A stretch of DNA of 64,000 nucleotides. Source: CAWANF01 sp963783355. Its GTDB lineage: Bacteria > Bacteroidota > Rhodothermia > Balneolales > DATFMH01. The number at the start of each line of letters is the position of its first letter. The first letter of the stretch is position 1. The stretch is taken from the NCBI GenBank assembly GCA_963783355.1, contig CAWANF010000001.1:186001-250000 (forward strand), given 5' to 3'. This document shows, piece after piece, positions 19,188-28,290 of this stretch. Under the pieces are notes generated by a model, which ran no database searches, was not told where the DNA came from, and saw only the letters and a list, made by a program, of their open reading frames with translations. Both the position numbers and the translations under genes were made by a program.

Positions 19188-22040
19188 ATGAAAAAGCCAA
19201 ATAAAACAGTATTACAAATTCGCAGGAGTGGGGCCTATTTGTCCGTTTGTGTGTTACTGGTTGCGGTGTTAGCGGCCGGCAGCTATGCGCAGAAAGCGCC
19301 GGAGTCACCCGGTTCACCAACCGCTGCGGTTCATAAGAGAAAGAAAAAACCGATCTACCTGGATACGCATTACAGTTTTCGGGAACGGGCCGCGGACCTG
19401 GTCTCGCGCATGACCCTGGCCGAAGAGGTCAAGCAGCTGCGGACCAATTTTGCCCCGGCCATACCGCGGCTGGGGGTGCACCAGTACTATTACTGGAGTG
19501 AGGGCCAGCACGGGATCAATGCCATGTTCGGCAACCTGCATAACGGGGAGCCCAAAAGCCGGAACCGTTTCGCTTACGGCGCCCCGAAGGCGACGAGCTT
19601 CCCGGTCAATTTTGCCACGGCCATGAGCTGGGATCCCCAATTAATCTACCGGGAGACCCAGGCGATATCCGATGAAGCCCGCGGGTTCACCGATAAATCG
19701 CTGTTTGGGAAAGCTCAGAATAACCTGGGAGAGTCCCGTGAGGACTACGGGAACCTGGTCTACTGGGCACCGACGGTGAACCTGGACCGGGATCCGCGCT
19801 GGGGCCGCAATGATGAAGCCTTTGGAGAGGATCCGTTCCTGGCCTCCCGGATGGAAGCGGCTTTTGTGGACGGTTTCCAGGGCCAGACCATGGATGGGAA
19901 GTCCCAGACGGGCTATTTAAAAGCGGCGGCCACGGCCAAGCACTTTGCCCTGAACGATATCGAGAACAACCGCCGGGGCATCTCCTCGGACGCCCCGGAT
20001 GAGGCTATCCGGGATTATTATACCGCCCCGTTCCGCTACCTCATCGAGCACGCCCATGTAGCCGGGCTGATGTCCTCGTACAACGCGATTAACGGAACCC
20101 CGGCGGTAGCCAATACCTACACGATCAATGAACTGGCCCAGCGGACCTTCGGGTTCAACGGCTATATTACCTCGGATTGCGGGGCGGTGGCGACCATCTA
20201 TCTGAAGTTTCCGGACGGGCATAACTGGGCACCTCCGGGCTGGTCGGTCAAAGACCGGGGCGACCATACGGTATGGGTCAACGACCGGACCGGGGAGACC
20301 GTCCCGAGCGCGGCCGGAGCCCAGGCGTATGCGGTCCGGGCCGGAACCGACCTGAATTGTACCGGAACCGATTACACCCTGGCCAATATAGAGGCGGCCA
20401 TCCGGGCGGGAATCCTGAGCAAAGATGTGCTGGACCGGGCCCTGACCAAGGTCTTCACCATCCGGATGAGAACCGGGGAGTTCGACCCGGCGAATAAGGT
20501 TCCCTACAATAAGATCACCAAAGCGGTTATTCAAAGCCCGGCCCACCAGAAACTGGCCGAAGAAGTGGCCGAGAATACCCTGGTGCTGCTGAAAAACGAC
20601 CCGATAAAAGGGACGAATAAACGCCTGTTGCCGGTGGATGGCTCCAAACTGCATAAAGTGGTGATTGTCGGTAACCTGGCCAATAGGGTAACCCTGGGCG
20701 GGTATTCGGGTAATCCTACCCTAAAAGTGGATGCGGTAAAGGGCATCACCAACGAGGTGAAAGCCATGAATCCTAATGCCGAGGTCATCTTCGACAGTAC
20801 CGGGACCTCAACGACGGCGACCAAGCCGGCCTGGCTGAGTGATAAAACCAAGTCCGATATAAAAAGTGCGGATTTAGTGGTTGTCTTTGTCGGAACCGAT
20901 GAGACTATCTCACGGGAAGGTCTTGACCGGGCGAACCTGGCTATGCCGGGTAATTACGACTCGATGATCTACCAGGTGGCTGCCTTGGGCAACCCGAATA
21001 TGGTCCTGGCGATCCAGGCGGTCGGCCCGGTTCAAATCAGTTATATTAAGCACTACTTCCCGGCGATCGTGTTCAGCAGTTATAATGGCGAGAGCCAGGG
21101 CACGGCACTGGCACGGGTGCTGCTGGGCAAGAAGAATCCGGGCGGACACCTCGACTTCACCTGGTACCGCAACGATACCCAGCTTCCCAGTAAATCCGAC
21201 TATTACCTGACCCCGCGTCAAACCAATGGCCTGGGCCGTACGTATATGTATTTCAAGGGTAACCGGGTCGGAAATTTCCGTCATTTTACCCTGGTACCCC
21301 CTACCTATCCGTTTGGTTATGGCCTGAGTTACAGTCAGTTCAGGATTTCCAATGTTTCGGTATCCTCGGGTGAAATCACCCCCAACGACAATGTTCAGGT
21401 CAGCTTCGATGTGAAGAATACCGGGGATGAAACCGGGGCCACGGTTGCCCAGCTGTATGTGAGCTCCCCGAAGGTAAAGGGCAAACAGCTCCCGAATATA
21501 CGCCTTGAAGGATTCCGGAAGACCGAGGACCTCAAACCCGGACAGACCCAGCATATCGTGCTGAACGTAAAGGCCGAGAACCTGGAATTCTGGGATGAAG
21601 GGGAAATGAAAAATGTGGTCTACAACGGCAGCTATGAGTTCAAGGTAGGCTATAATTCCAGCGACATAGCGGATTCGGCCCGGGTGACTATTCAAGGGCA
21701 GCTGACCCCGAAGATCAGGTATGTGACGGTACAGCCTCCCAAAATGATTTATCATGTAGGGGAAACCATAAACCTGCATGGTAAAAACAAATGGATCAAA
21801 AACGTTACGAATCCGGCCCGGGAACAAGTGCATGCGGTGGCCGACAACATCATCGAGGCGGCCAATAATGACGGTTCCTTTGTGAACCTGAAGGGAAAAG
21901 AAATAAAATACAGCAGCGATAACAGCTCGGTAGCCACGGTAAGTGATACCGGTATGGTCAAAGCCCGGGGACAGGGCGTGGCCACCATTACCGCAACCGT
22001 TGACGGTGTCTCCGGTTCAACCGTTATCGTCGTGAAATAG
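19188..22040 (+). CDS. GH3 beta-xylosidase/beta-glucosidase with Ig-like C-terminus, GC-rich
   Basis: A 950-aa retaining exo-beta-glycosidase. A signal peptide spans about 1-35 (VLAAGSYAQ). The GH3 N-domain includes YWSEGQHGINAMFG, NLDRDPRWGRNDEAFGEDP and KHFALNDIENNR. The nucleophile Asp is in ITSDCGAV (~329); the 'SDCGA' form and 'AGTDLNC' are typical of the beta-xylosidase branch of GH3. The C-domain follows (ENTLVLLKND... FVGTDETISREGLDR), then a fibronectin-III-like domain (~720-825) and a final BIG2-type Ig domain (~850-950, SSDNSSVATVSDTGMVKARG), which is unusual for GH3 and may bind carbohydrate. Base composition departs sharply from neighbours: 47 of 60 bases are G/C at 20281-20340, against 26 of 60 at 18781-18840 and 31 of 60 at 22861-22920. 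The shift starts after the first ~20 codons, so recent acquisition or strong codon selection is possible. Confidence 0.93.
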   Translation: MKKPNKTVLQIRRSGAYLSVCVLLVAVLAAGSYAQKAPESPGSPTAAVHKRKKKPIYLDTHYSFRERAADLVSRMTLAEEVKQLRTNFAPAIPRLGVHQYYYWSEGQHGINAMFGNLHNGEPKSRNRFAYGAPKATSFPVNFATAMSWDPQLIYRETQAISDEARGFTDKSLFGKAQNNLGESREDYGNLVYWAPTVNLDRDPRWGRNDEAFGEDPFLASRMEAAFVDGFQGQTMDGKSQTGYLKAAATAKHFALNDIENNRRGISSDAPDEAIRDYYTAPFRYLIEHAHVAGLMSSYNAINGTPAVANTYTINELAQRTFGFNGYITSDCGAVATIYLKFPDGHNWAPPGWSVKDRGDHTVWVNDRTGETVPSAAGAQAYAVRAGTDLNCTGTDYTLANIEAAIRAGILSKDVLDRALTKVFTIRMRTGEFDPANKVPYNKITKAVIQSPAHQKLAEEVAENTLVLLKNDPIKGTNKRLLPVDGSKLHKVVIVGNLANRVTLGGYSGNPTLKVDAVKGITNEVKAMNPNAEVIFDSTGTSTTATKPAWLSDKTKSDIKSADLVVVFVGTDETISREGLDRANLAMPGNYDSMIYQVAALGNPNMVLAIQAVGPVQISYIKHYFPAIVFSSYNGESQGTALARVLLGKKNPGGHLDFTWYRNDTQLPSKSDYYLTPRQTNGLGRTYMYFKGNRVGNFRHFTLVPPTYPFGYGLSYSQFRISNVSVSSGEITPNDNVQVSFDVKNTGDETGATVAQLYVSSPKVKGKQLPNIRLEGFRKTEDLKPGQTQHIVLNVKAENLEFWDEGEMKNVVYNGSYEFKVGYNSSDIADSARVTIQGQLTPKIRYVTVQPPKMIYHVGETINLHGKNKWIKNVTNPAREQVHAVADNIIEAANNDGSFVNLKGKEIKYSSDNSSVATVSDTGMVKARGQGVATITATVDGVSGSTVIVVK

Positions 22041-22062
22041 CATAAAAAAAAACACGATACCT

Positions 22063-23775
22063 ATGGATAGAAAGGAATTTGTTAAAATATTGGGAATGGG
22101 AGCTGGCGCTGCTGCGGCAGCCCCATTTAGTGTTAAAGCGCAGGGGCTTCAAAGAAACGGCTCAAAAGAAGGTGTTCCCAATTTTCCAATATCGGACTGG
22201 AAAGCTGTGGCTGGTGAAGGATGGGGCACAACCGGAGACGCTGCCGGACCGGGAACCTGGGATGGAGTCTCACTGAAGGCTCCCAATATTCCCGGATTAG
22301 CAGGCGAGGGGCCGTTTAAGGCCGATTGGAAATCCCTTCTGGAATATGAGGCGCCCGAATGGTACCGGGATGCCAAGTTTGGTATCTGGGCACACTGGAG
22401 TCCTCAATGTGTACCGGAAGATGGAGATTGGTATGCGCGGAATATGTATATCCAGGGGCAGTGGCAATACAAAAACCAGATTGAACATTACAATCATCCG
22501 TCCAAATTCGGATACAAAGACCTTTGTGCTCAATGGACACTGCTAAACTGGGACCCGGAAGGTATGATGGAACGCTATAAAAGAGCGGGTGCTAAGCTGT
22601 TCCTGGCACTCGCCAATCATCATGATGGTTTCGATACATGGGATTCAAAATATCATGGATGGAATGCCGGCAAGCTCGGACCAAAACGTGATGTCATCGG
22701 AGCCTGGGCTGCCGCTGCCCGACAGCAGGGGCTTCATTTTGGGGTTACGGTTCATGCCGCACGTAACTGGTGGTGGTTCCAGGTAGCTCACCTATGCGAC
22801 AAGACCGGTTCAATGAAAGGGGTACCTTATGATGGACATTTGACTAAAGAATTTGGGAAAGGACAGTGGTGGGAAGGATTCGAACCACAGGAACTCTATG
22901 GACGAAAACACGGCATCCATGAAAATCCGGATGAAAAATACGTGCATAATTTCTATAACAGGGTCCGGGATCTCATCGACCAGCATGATCCCGACCTGCT
23001 TTATTTTGACAACGGTGGTTTGCCGCTCGGATGGGCCGGTATGAATATTGGAGCGTACTTTTATAATCATTATCTGAAGACGCACAATAGAAAACTCGAT
23101 GCCGTTTTGAACATTAAGCAGGTACCAGATACCTTAGCGAAAGCCGTGGTAGCGGACTACGAACGTGGGGTAACAGCCCGGATTATGCCTCATGCCTGGC
23201 AGTCGGAGACCTGTATCGGTGATTGGCATTATAACCGTTGGAGATACCTCAATCACAGTTATATGAAACCTGTTGAAGTTATTCACTGGATGGTGGATGC
23301 CGTTAGTAAGAATGGCACATTTATTCTCAACATACCGGGCAAACCTGATGGAACAAATGATGCGGATGAAATAAAAATTCTCGAACAGATAGGTAACTGG
23401 ATGCAAACAAACGGAGAGGCTATTTATGCCACACGGCCCTGGAAGACGTATGGAGAAGGCCCTCATGCAGTTAAATCGGGTGCTTTTGCGGGTCGCAGCA
23501 CCGCTTCTCTTGATGAGAGAGACATCCGTTTTACCAGAAGCAAACGTGGTGATGTAGTTTATGCGATAGTACTTGGCTGGCCTTCCGGGAAGAAATTCGA
23601 AGTGAAAAGCCTGGGTACGGCATCCTCTCTGAGCCCCGGAAAAGTAGAACATGTTGAGCTGCTTGGCTGTGTGGATAAACTCGAATGGAACCAGTCGGCA
23701 GATTCCCTGACGGTTGCAAAGCCGATGGTAAAACCTTGTGATTTTGCTTATGCTTTGAAAATTATGCTTGCATAA
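22063..23775 (+). CDS. GH29 alpha-L-fucosidase, exported
   Basis: A 570-aa retaining exo-alpha-L-fucosidase. The leader MDRKEFVKILGMGAGAAAAAP resembles Tat signals of this phylum, pointing to the periplasm. The catalytic barrel shows WYRDAKFGIWAHWSPQCVPE (~99), NHHDGFDTWDSKYH (~184-197) and the nucleophile Asp in LLYFDNGGLP (~316). A C-terminal beta-sandwich (~450-570) includes DIRFTRSKRGDVVYAIVLGWP. The length is normal for bacterial GH29 with a C-terminal domain. It is the last hydrolase of the left operon, 22 bp after GH3. Together with the GH95 genes it provides for removal of terminal L-fucose in different linkages. GH29 members with other activities exist, so fucosidase is the best rather than the only reading. 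Confidence 0.93.
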   Translation: MDRKEFVKILGMGAGAAAAAPFSVKAQGLQRNGSKEGVPNFPISDWKAVAGEGWGTTGDAAGPGTWDGVSLKAPNIPGLAGEGPFKADWKSLLEYEAPEWYRDAKFGIWAHWSPQCVPEDGDWYARNMYIQGQWQYKNQIEHYNHPSKFGYKDLCAQWTLLNWDPEGMMERYKRAGAKLFLALANHHDGFDTWDSKYHGWNAGKLGPKRDVIGAWAAAARQQGLHFGVTVHAARNWWWFQVAHLCDKTGSMKGVPYDGHLTKEFGKGQWWEGFEPQELYGRKHGIHENPDEKYVHNFYNRVRDLIDQHDPDLLYFDNGGLPLGWAGMNIGAYFYNHYLKTHNRKLDAVLNIKQVPDTLAKAVVADYERGVTARIMPHAWQSETCIGDWHYNRWRYLNHSYMKPVEVIHWMVDAVSKNGTFILNIPGKPDGTNDADEIKILEQIGNWMQTNGEAIYATRPWKTYGEGPHAVKSGAFAGRSTASLDERDIRFTRSKRGDVVYAIVLGWPSGKKFEVKSLGTASSLSPGKVEHVELLGCVDKLEWNQSADSLTVAKPMVKPCDFAYALKIMLA

Positions 23776-23957
23776 TGAGATGTTTCCTAAACTTTCATGA
23801 TCCCAAAATTTATGAAACATCAGATAATTACGGTTCCGATATCTGTGTGGGATAATTGATCCCGCCAGTTATCGGGCAGTCAGGACTATAGGTTGGTAAC
23901 TTATAATTTGAAAACTTAGTTAAATCAGAAAAACAAGAACGCATTATAAGTATTGCT

Positions 23958-24641
23958 GTGAAATGTATTGTTTTTAAAATCTTGGCAAAGATAAACTAAT
24001 GTAGAGTGAATATGATTTGAACATAATATTTGATGAAGTACTTTATAAGGTTCATAAAATTAGTATTTGCGGAATCGTTTTGTATGCTTCCGAAGGGGGG
24101 CTAAACCGATTTTCTTATATGTGAATTTGAAGTCATGAATTAGTCCGGAGATAATGTGGAAACAGAAAATAATGTCATAGAAATGAGTGATTTAAAGGAA
24201 AAGATCCTGTTACATATATTCATAAACATTCGGTTCTGAACATTGAATAACCAGCACCTTTAAAGTCTCTTGGATTCGGTCGTCATGCCATAAATTTAAC
24301 AGAAGTTGCAAAATCTGATACAGTACTTATCTTCGGTATCGTTTAAGTCGTGGAACGTTTTAATGAGTATAAAGGTGTAAAACAGGTAATCTTGAGATAA
24401 ATTCGAATAGAATTCATTTTTTTCACAAATACACAGTCTGAGGATTGTTAAAATGCGAGGTAATATAAGCAGGTTAAAAAATTCGTTTATAATGGAAATG
24501 AGTAAGTGTTTCGAATCCTGGTAAAAACTCGGTTCCGGTGTTATTAAGGTTGAAACAGAAATGAAAATATATGTTTTTCAGCGTCCTGAAACTCATTAGG
24601 CAGTAACAGGTGCCGAAATTCTGACCAATAAAATGTATTAA
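23958..24641 (+). pseudogene. Decayed zinc-type medium-chain dehydrogenase (MDR) remnant
   Basis: No intact frame exists, but successive fragments in shifting frames match one MDR/alcohol-dehydrogenase-like protein in the right order. From 23958: VKCIVFKILAKIN (N-terminal strand). From 24032: DEVLYKVHKISICGIVLYAS (the 'EVLIKVh.igICGTDl.a' zinc-site segment), then GGLNRFSYM and HELVRR (expected 'GHELVGEI'). From 24251: PAPLKSLGFGRHAINLTEVA followed by KSDTVLIFGIV (the 'EPLavg.HAi...v..GDTVlIfG.G' Rossmann segment). Near 24520-24641, GVIKVETEM and 'TGAEILTNKMY' look like a C-terminal end. At least two in-frame stops and several shifts separate the pieces. The last stop (24639-24641) lies 7 bp before the SDR start, as expected for a former operon partner. 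In such operons MDR enzymes oxidise sugars or sugar alcohols. Confidence 0.6.
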
Positions 24642-24648
24642 ATAGGAA

Positions 24649-25431
24649 ATGGATTTACATTTAAATAAGAAAGTCATTTTAGTAACAGGTGGCGGGGGGA
24701 TGGAAGGTAGTATTGGAGAGACCATCGTCCAATCGATAGTGAAGGAACATGCAATTCCCGTAATTATCGATAAACATTACAGAGGCAAAGAGTTAGAGGA
24801 AAAAATTAAGCAGAAGGGAAATGAAGCCTTATTCATCCAGGCGGATTTACGAAATGAGGATGAGTGCAAGAAAGCAGTAAATGAAACGATTATTAATTTT
24901 GGGAGAATTGATGCACTCGTCAATAATCTTGGGATTAATGATAGTGTTGGTCTTGAAAATTCTGTAGATGATTTTCTTGCCTCATTACAACTTAATCTGG
25001 TATCATTTTTTTCCATGACAAAATATTGTCTGGATGCTCTCAAAAAATCTAAAGGGGTAATCCTTAATATTGCATCGAAAGTAGCGGTAACAGGACAGGG
25101 AGGTACTTCAGGTTACGCTGCTTCTAAAGGAGGAATATTAGCATTAACTCGTGAATGGGCGGTAGACTTGAGGGAATATAGCATCCGGGTTAATGCTTTG
25201 GTTGTTAGTGAATCCTGGACACCGGGCTATAACGAATGGCTCGGCAAGTTTGAAAATCCCGCCGAAAAAAGGGAATATATCTGCAAGAAGATTCCGTATG
25301 AACAACGCATGACAAGACCGGAGGAAATTGCGGATACTGCGTTGTTTTTGATCTCTGACCGGTCGTCTCATACAACGGGACAGCATGTATTTGTCGATGG
25401 CGGCTATGTTCACCTGGATCGTGCTATTTAA
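24649..25431 (+). CDS. SDR-family sugar dehydrogenase, probable L-fucose/L-galactose dehydrogenase
   Basis: A 260-aa cytoplasmic short-chain dehydrogenase with no signal. The NAD(P)-binding glycine motif is TGGGGMEGSIG (~14-24), the structural motif NNLGIND replaces the usual NNAG (~90), and the catalytic Ser-Tyr-Lys set is S-K-V-A in NIASKVAVTGQGG (~142) with YAASK (Y~156, K~160). The end GQHVFVDGGYVHLDRA is typical. The combination 'VNNLGINDSVGLE' with 'SKVAVTGQGGTSGYAASKGG' and 'LTREWAV' resembles L-fucose dehydrogenases of non-phosphorylative fucose catabolism, which usually also accept L-galactose and D-arabinose. That fits the fucosidase/L-galactosidase genes upstream. No downstream lactonase, dehydratase or aldolase gene lies nearby, so the rest of the pathway must be elsewhere. 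Function is inferred from motif resemblance and context. Confidence 0.75.
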   Translation: MDLHLNKKVILVTGGGGMEGSIGETIVQSIVKEHAIPVIIDKHYRGKELEEKIKQKGNEALFIQADLRNEDECKKAVNETIINFGRIDALVNNLGINDSVGLENSVDDFLASLQLNLVSFFSMTKYCLDALKKSKGVILNIASKVAVTGQGGTSGYAASKGGILALTREWAVDLREYSIRVNALVVSESWTPGYNEWLGKFENPAEKREYICKKIPYEQRMTRPEEIADTALFLISDRSSHTTGQHVFVDGGYVHLDRAI

Positions 25432-26318
25432 TGAATAAAATATTATTGGTTCCTGTTAATTGAGATAATTCATTCAAGCGATATTTGATTTACAGATATG
25501 GTTTACCATTACTATGTCGAACCTAAAAGTGAAAAGTATATCACAAAACCAGAATCTCAATTTTTAATCACCTTAGATTTTTTTTGAAAAGCTATTGTCG
25601 GGATAAAATATTTCATTGAGAGTTTGTGAATTAATTTAAAATTAAATTAATATAAAAAATTAATTTAAAGTGTAATTGCAATTAATATAATTAGGATAAT
25701 GAATTTTTTATATAAAATAATTGTCTAAATATTTTGTTTTTGCATTATTATTTAAAGTGTGCTAAGAACACTCTTTTTTGCATTTCTTTGAATAAGCGCT
25801 TTTATTACTACCTGTTAATGTATGCATCTGCATTACGATTGTTTCTAAGTGAGTAAAACAAAAATATGAGGTTGTGATTCCTTTACTCGTCCATAACTAA
25901 TTTGGTGTTCTCAATTTGTTTTCTATAGAAGGATGAAAGCATACTGAACATCGTGTTATGACGGTTTGTATACCTATGCAGATGAATAGGTTAACCATTG
26001 AAGAATCTTATTTCCCGAATATTTTTTTAGCTGATTATCAGGAGGATAAGAAATTAACAAGTTTAGGTAATTTAATGAGTTGTGGTGAATCGGATGATAC
26101 TGAATGATGACTGGAGAGGTTCGGTAATAAAATTGATTCATTTCCCATAACGCTTAAGGGAGTTACCGGTCAATATCTCTTCCTGTGTCGAATTATTTTC
26201 TAAAGTTGTACGAAGGTTTACGCAAGATTATATATAAAAAGGTTCGCTTTCCACAAAATAAAAGTCACAGGGCACGACAACATGGAAAGTATTCCAGTAA
26301 GTTTATGCAGAGGTTTTA
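25432..26318 (+). other. Long intergenic region upstream of the sigma factor
   Basis: This 887-bp, very AT-rich region separates the left locus from the xylan locus. It contains a repeated word AATTAATTTAAA (25629-25640 and 25658-25669) and an operator-like AAGCGCTTTTATTA (25794-25807). A 43-codon open frame at 25976-26107 (MQMNRLTIEESYFPNIF...) has no recognisable family. I see no RNA gene. It probably carries the promoter for the sigma-factor operon. Confidence 0.5.
25794..25807. promoter_or_regulatory. Operator-like motif shared with the SusC promoter
   Basis: AAGCGCTTTTATTA is identical to bases within 625-638 upstream of the left SusC gene. Its core AAGCGCTT is an 8-bp CG-centred palindrome. 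It sits about 510 bp before the sigma-factor start. The shared word suggests common control of the two loci by the same LacI-type regulator. Confidence 0.4.
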
Positions 26319-26993
26319 ATGTCTGAGAAGTTGAAAAGATATGATGAGTTATCCACCATGAAGGACGAATTGGATCGGAATAAAGGAGTGCATTGTCCTC
26401 AGCCCGATCCCTGGCAGAGCTTCGTGAGTGGTGATGAAGCATCTTTTAAAGAACTTTTTAAAAAATATCATCGGGAGATGTATGGATATGGTATAAAACT
26501 ATGTAATCAGCCGGAACTGGTTAAAGATTGTATTCAGGAATTATTTAAAATCATCTGGGAAAAACGGGAAGATTTAAATCATGTAGAATCCCCTAATGTA
26601 TATCTGTTTGTTTCACTGCGCAGGATGATCCTGAAAAACCTTAAAAAACAAAAAATATTCCGAAATGAACTGCCTGAGTTCAATGAAGATGCCCTTATAA
26701 GTTTTGGAATTGAAGAAATTATCATAACTGATGAAACGAAGCATCAGCAAAAGGTTGAATTGTTAAATGCTTTGAACCGGTTATCAGCCCGTCAGAAAGA
26801 AGTAATATGGCTCTTTTTTTATAACGGTATGAGCTATAGTGAGATTGAAAAAATACTATCAATCAAGCGACAGTCGGTTTCTAATTTAATGTACCGGAGC
26901 ATGGAAACGCTTCGTGAAATACTTAATGAATCAGAAATCATGAAATTAGTTGTTAGTTTTTTGGTGGCCTTTCTTTTATTTCCGTTTCATTAA
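26319..26993 (+). CDS. ECF-type RNA polymerase sigma factor (FecI-like)
   Basis: A 224-aa sigma-70 family factor of the extracytoplasmic-function class. Region 2 is at about 40-115 (EASFKELFKKYHREMYGYG, DCIQELFKIIWEKRE, YLFVSLRRMILKNLKKQK). Region 4 is at about 150-205 (LNRLSARQKEVIWLFFYNG, SYSEIEKILSIKRQSVSN). It ends in a hydrophobic tail MKLVVSFLVAFLLFPFH that is not part of the fold and could touch the membrane. It would direct polymerase to the xylan operon once the anti-sigma factor downstream receives a signal from the STN-SusC protein. The ATG at 26319 is used; another at 26358 is possible. It is followed by a short hairpin and then FecR. Confidence 0.93.
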   Translation: MSEKLKRYDELSTMKDELDRNKGVHCPQPDPWQSFVSGDEASFKELFKKYHREMYGYGIKLCNQPELVKDCIQELFKIIWEKREDLNHVESPNVYLFVSLRRMILKNLKKQKIFRNELPEFNEDALISFGIEEIIITDETKHQQKVELLNALNRLSARQKEVIWLFFYNGMSYSEIEKILSIKRQSVSNLMYRSMETLREILNESEIMKLVVSFLVAFLLFPFH

Positions 26994-26996
26994 AAA

Positions 26997-27021
26997 TTGG
27001 TACTATTGGGAGTACCGTTTT
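26997..27021 (+). terminator. Weak hairpin/attenuator between sigma and anti-sigma genes
   Basis: GGTACT (26999-27004) pairs with AGTACC (27011-27016) around ATTGGG, followed by GTTTTG. The stem is only 6 bp, so partial termination or attenuation between the two regulatory genes is more likely than a full stop. Confidence 0.4.
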
Positions 27022-27180
27022 GCCTCATCACAGTGTGATATGTATACGGTTTGTCCGGTTTCTTTAATTCAATTCTCAACGTATCATTTTTTTTGAAAAT
27101 AAAATGAGTATGAAAGGGTGATCTCCGACTCTCCTTATTAAATGTTGAAATTTCAGACTAAACGATTAACTCGGTAAAGA

Positions 27181-28290
27181 GTGGAAAAAAGGAATTTTAC
27201 TATATATGAGCTGGTCCATAATCCATCCTTTCGGAGGATGATTCAGGGAAAAGCAAGTTCAGGCGATATAAGTTATTGGTCGCAGTGGATGGAAACCAAT
27301 GATGAAAACAGGGAAAAGGCAAATAAAGCCGCTTCACAAATTACAGGATTTGAATTATCGGATCCTTTCAGAGTAAGTGATTATGATTTTGAAAAAGAGT
27401 GGTCCCGGCTTTATCAAGCTACAAAAGCTAAAACGAAACGAAAATACCAACCATTTCTTCAGGAAGGAGTAGGTTTTCGCTGGATTTATCGTTTAGCCGC
27501 TATCTTAATGTTGGGTAGTATGGTAGGTTTGGGAGTCTTGTTCTATTCACAAGGTAATCGAACCCATTCTCAGTCAGAACAAATAGCCAGTCTTAAAACC
27601 GTTGTTACTTCATCTAATCAACTGAAAACCCTAACGTTCTCGAATGGAGCAAAAATTGTTTTGAATAGTAACACAAAACTAATTTATAGCGTTGGGTCAA
27701 AGAAAAATCATACGATTCATGTAAATCTTGCAAAAGGGGGCGCTTTTTTCTCCGATAAGAATGTTGCCGCTGTAAAAGGTGGTCAGAAACATACCTTTTT
27801 GGTAACTACACCTGATGGTCGTGTGAATGATATTGGAACTGAATTTGTAGTGACGGTTGATAAAAGCGGTTCCAGCGTGATTTTGCAAAATGGACACATT
27901 CGCATCGAAACTGCAAAAGAAGGAAATACGAGTGGTGGTTACAATATGAAAAGAGGGGAGATGGTGACCCTGAAAAAGTTGCATATACTTAAAAAGGAAA
28001 ATGTTAACCCCACCTTTTATACAGCATGGGCCACAGGTTTTATTCAATTTAATCGCACACCGGTTAAGATGTTCGCAAGGTATGTTGAAAAGCGCTTCAA
28101 TATAAAGGTGGTGATTGTAGATCCAGGCTTGACCGGTGTGACTTTGGGCGGGGCCGTTTATTTCAAATCATTGGAAGGCTTGGTACGATCTGTATCGGCA
28201 GCTACCAAAGTACCGGTTTATTTGTCGGGAGACCAGGATACCGTCTACATTGGCAATCCAAATAATTCAAAAAACGAAATTAAACAATGA
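27181..28290 (+). CDS. FecR-family anti-sigma factor
   Basis: A 369-aa inner-membrane regulator. The N-terminal cytoplasmic part (1-105) would hold the sigma factor. One membrane segment lies at about 107-127 (IYRLAAILMLGSMVGLGVLF). The periplasmic FecR domain spans about 140-265 (TLTFSNGAKIVLNSNTKLIY, TTPDGRVNDIGTEFVV), and a DUF4974-like C-terminal STN-fold domain follows at about 285-360 (FNRTPVKMFARYVEKRFNIK). The start is GTG at 27181; no better ATG lies upstream. Its TGA overlaps the ATG of the next gene (ATGA), indicating translational coupling to the STN-SusC transducer. Together they form a surface-to-cytoplasm relay that reports substrate binding. Confidence 0.94.
   Translation: MEKRNFTIYELVHNPSFRRMIQGKASSGDISYWSQWMETNDENREKANKAASQITGFELSDPFRVSDYDFEKEWSRLYQATKAKTKRKYQPFLQEGVGFRWIYRLAAILMLGSMVGLGVLFYSQGNRTHSQSEQIASLKTVVTSSNQLKTLTFSNGAKIVLNSNTKLIYSVGSKKNHTIHVNLAKGGAFFSDKNVAAVKGGQKHTFLVTTPDGRVNDIGTEFVVTVDKSGSSVILQNGHIRIETAKEGNTSGGYNMKRGEMVTLKKLHILKKENVNPTFYTAWATGFIQFNRTPVKMFARYVEKRFNIKVVIVDPGLTGVTLGGAVYFKSLEGLVRSVSAATKVPVYLSGDQDTVYIGNPNNSKNEIKQ

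Noticed and set aside
20910..21833. Long minus-strand open frame (307 codons) inside GH3, and another at 19917-20654 (245 codons)
   Set aside because: They arise from the high GC content of the GH3 gene, have no recognisable domain, signal or ribosome binding site, and lie wholly antisense to a strong GH3 coding sequence.
23779..23821. GATGTTTC ... GAAACATC inverted repeat after GH29 as a terminator
   Set aside because: The 27-base loop and absence of a T run make it a poor terminator.
25629..25669. Repeated AATTAATTTAAA words that could suggest a repeat array
   Set aside because: Only two short copies in extremely AT-rich DNA, with no regular spacers; not CRISPR.
25976..26107. 43-codon open frame (MQMNRLTIEESYFPNIF...) before the sigma factor
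   Set aside because: No family resemblance, no clear ribosome binding site and placed in the presumptive promoter region; too weak to call a gene.
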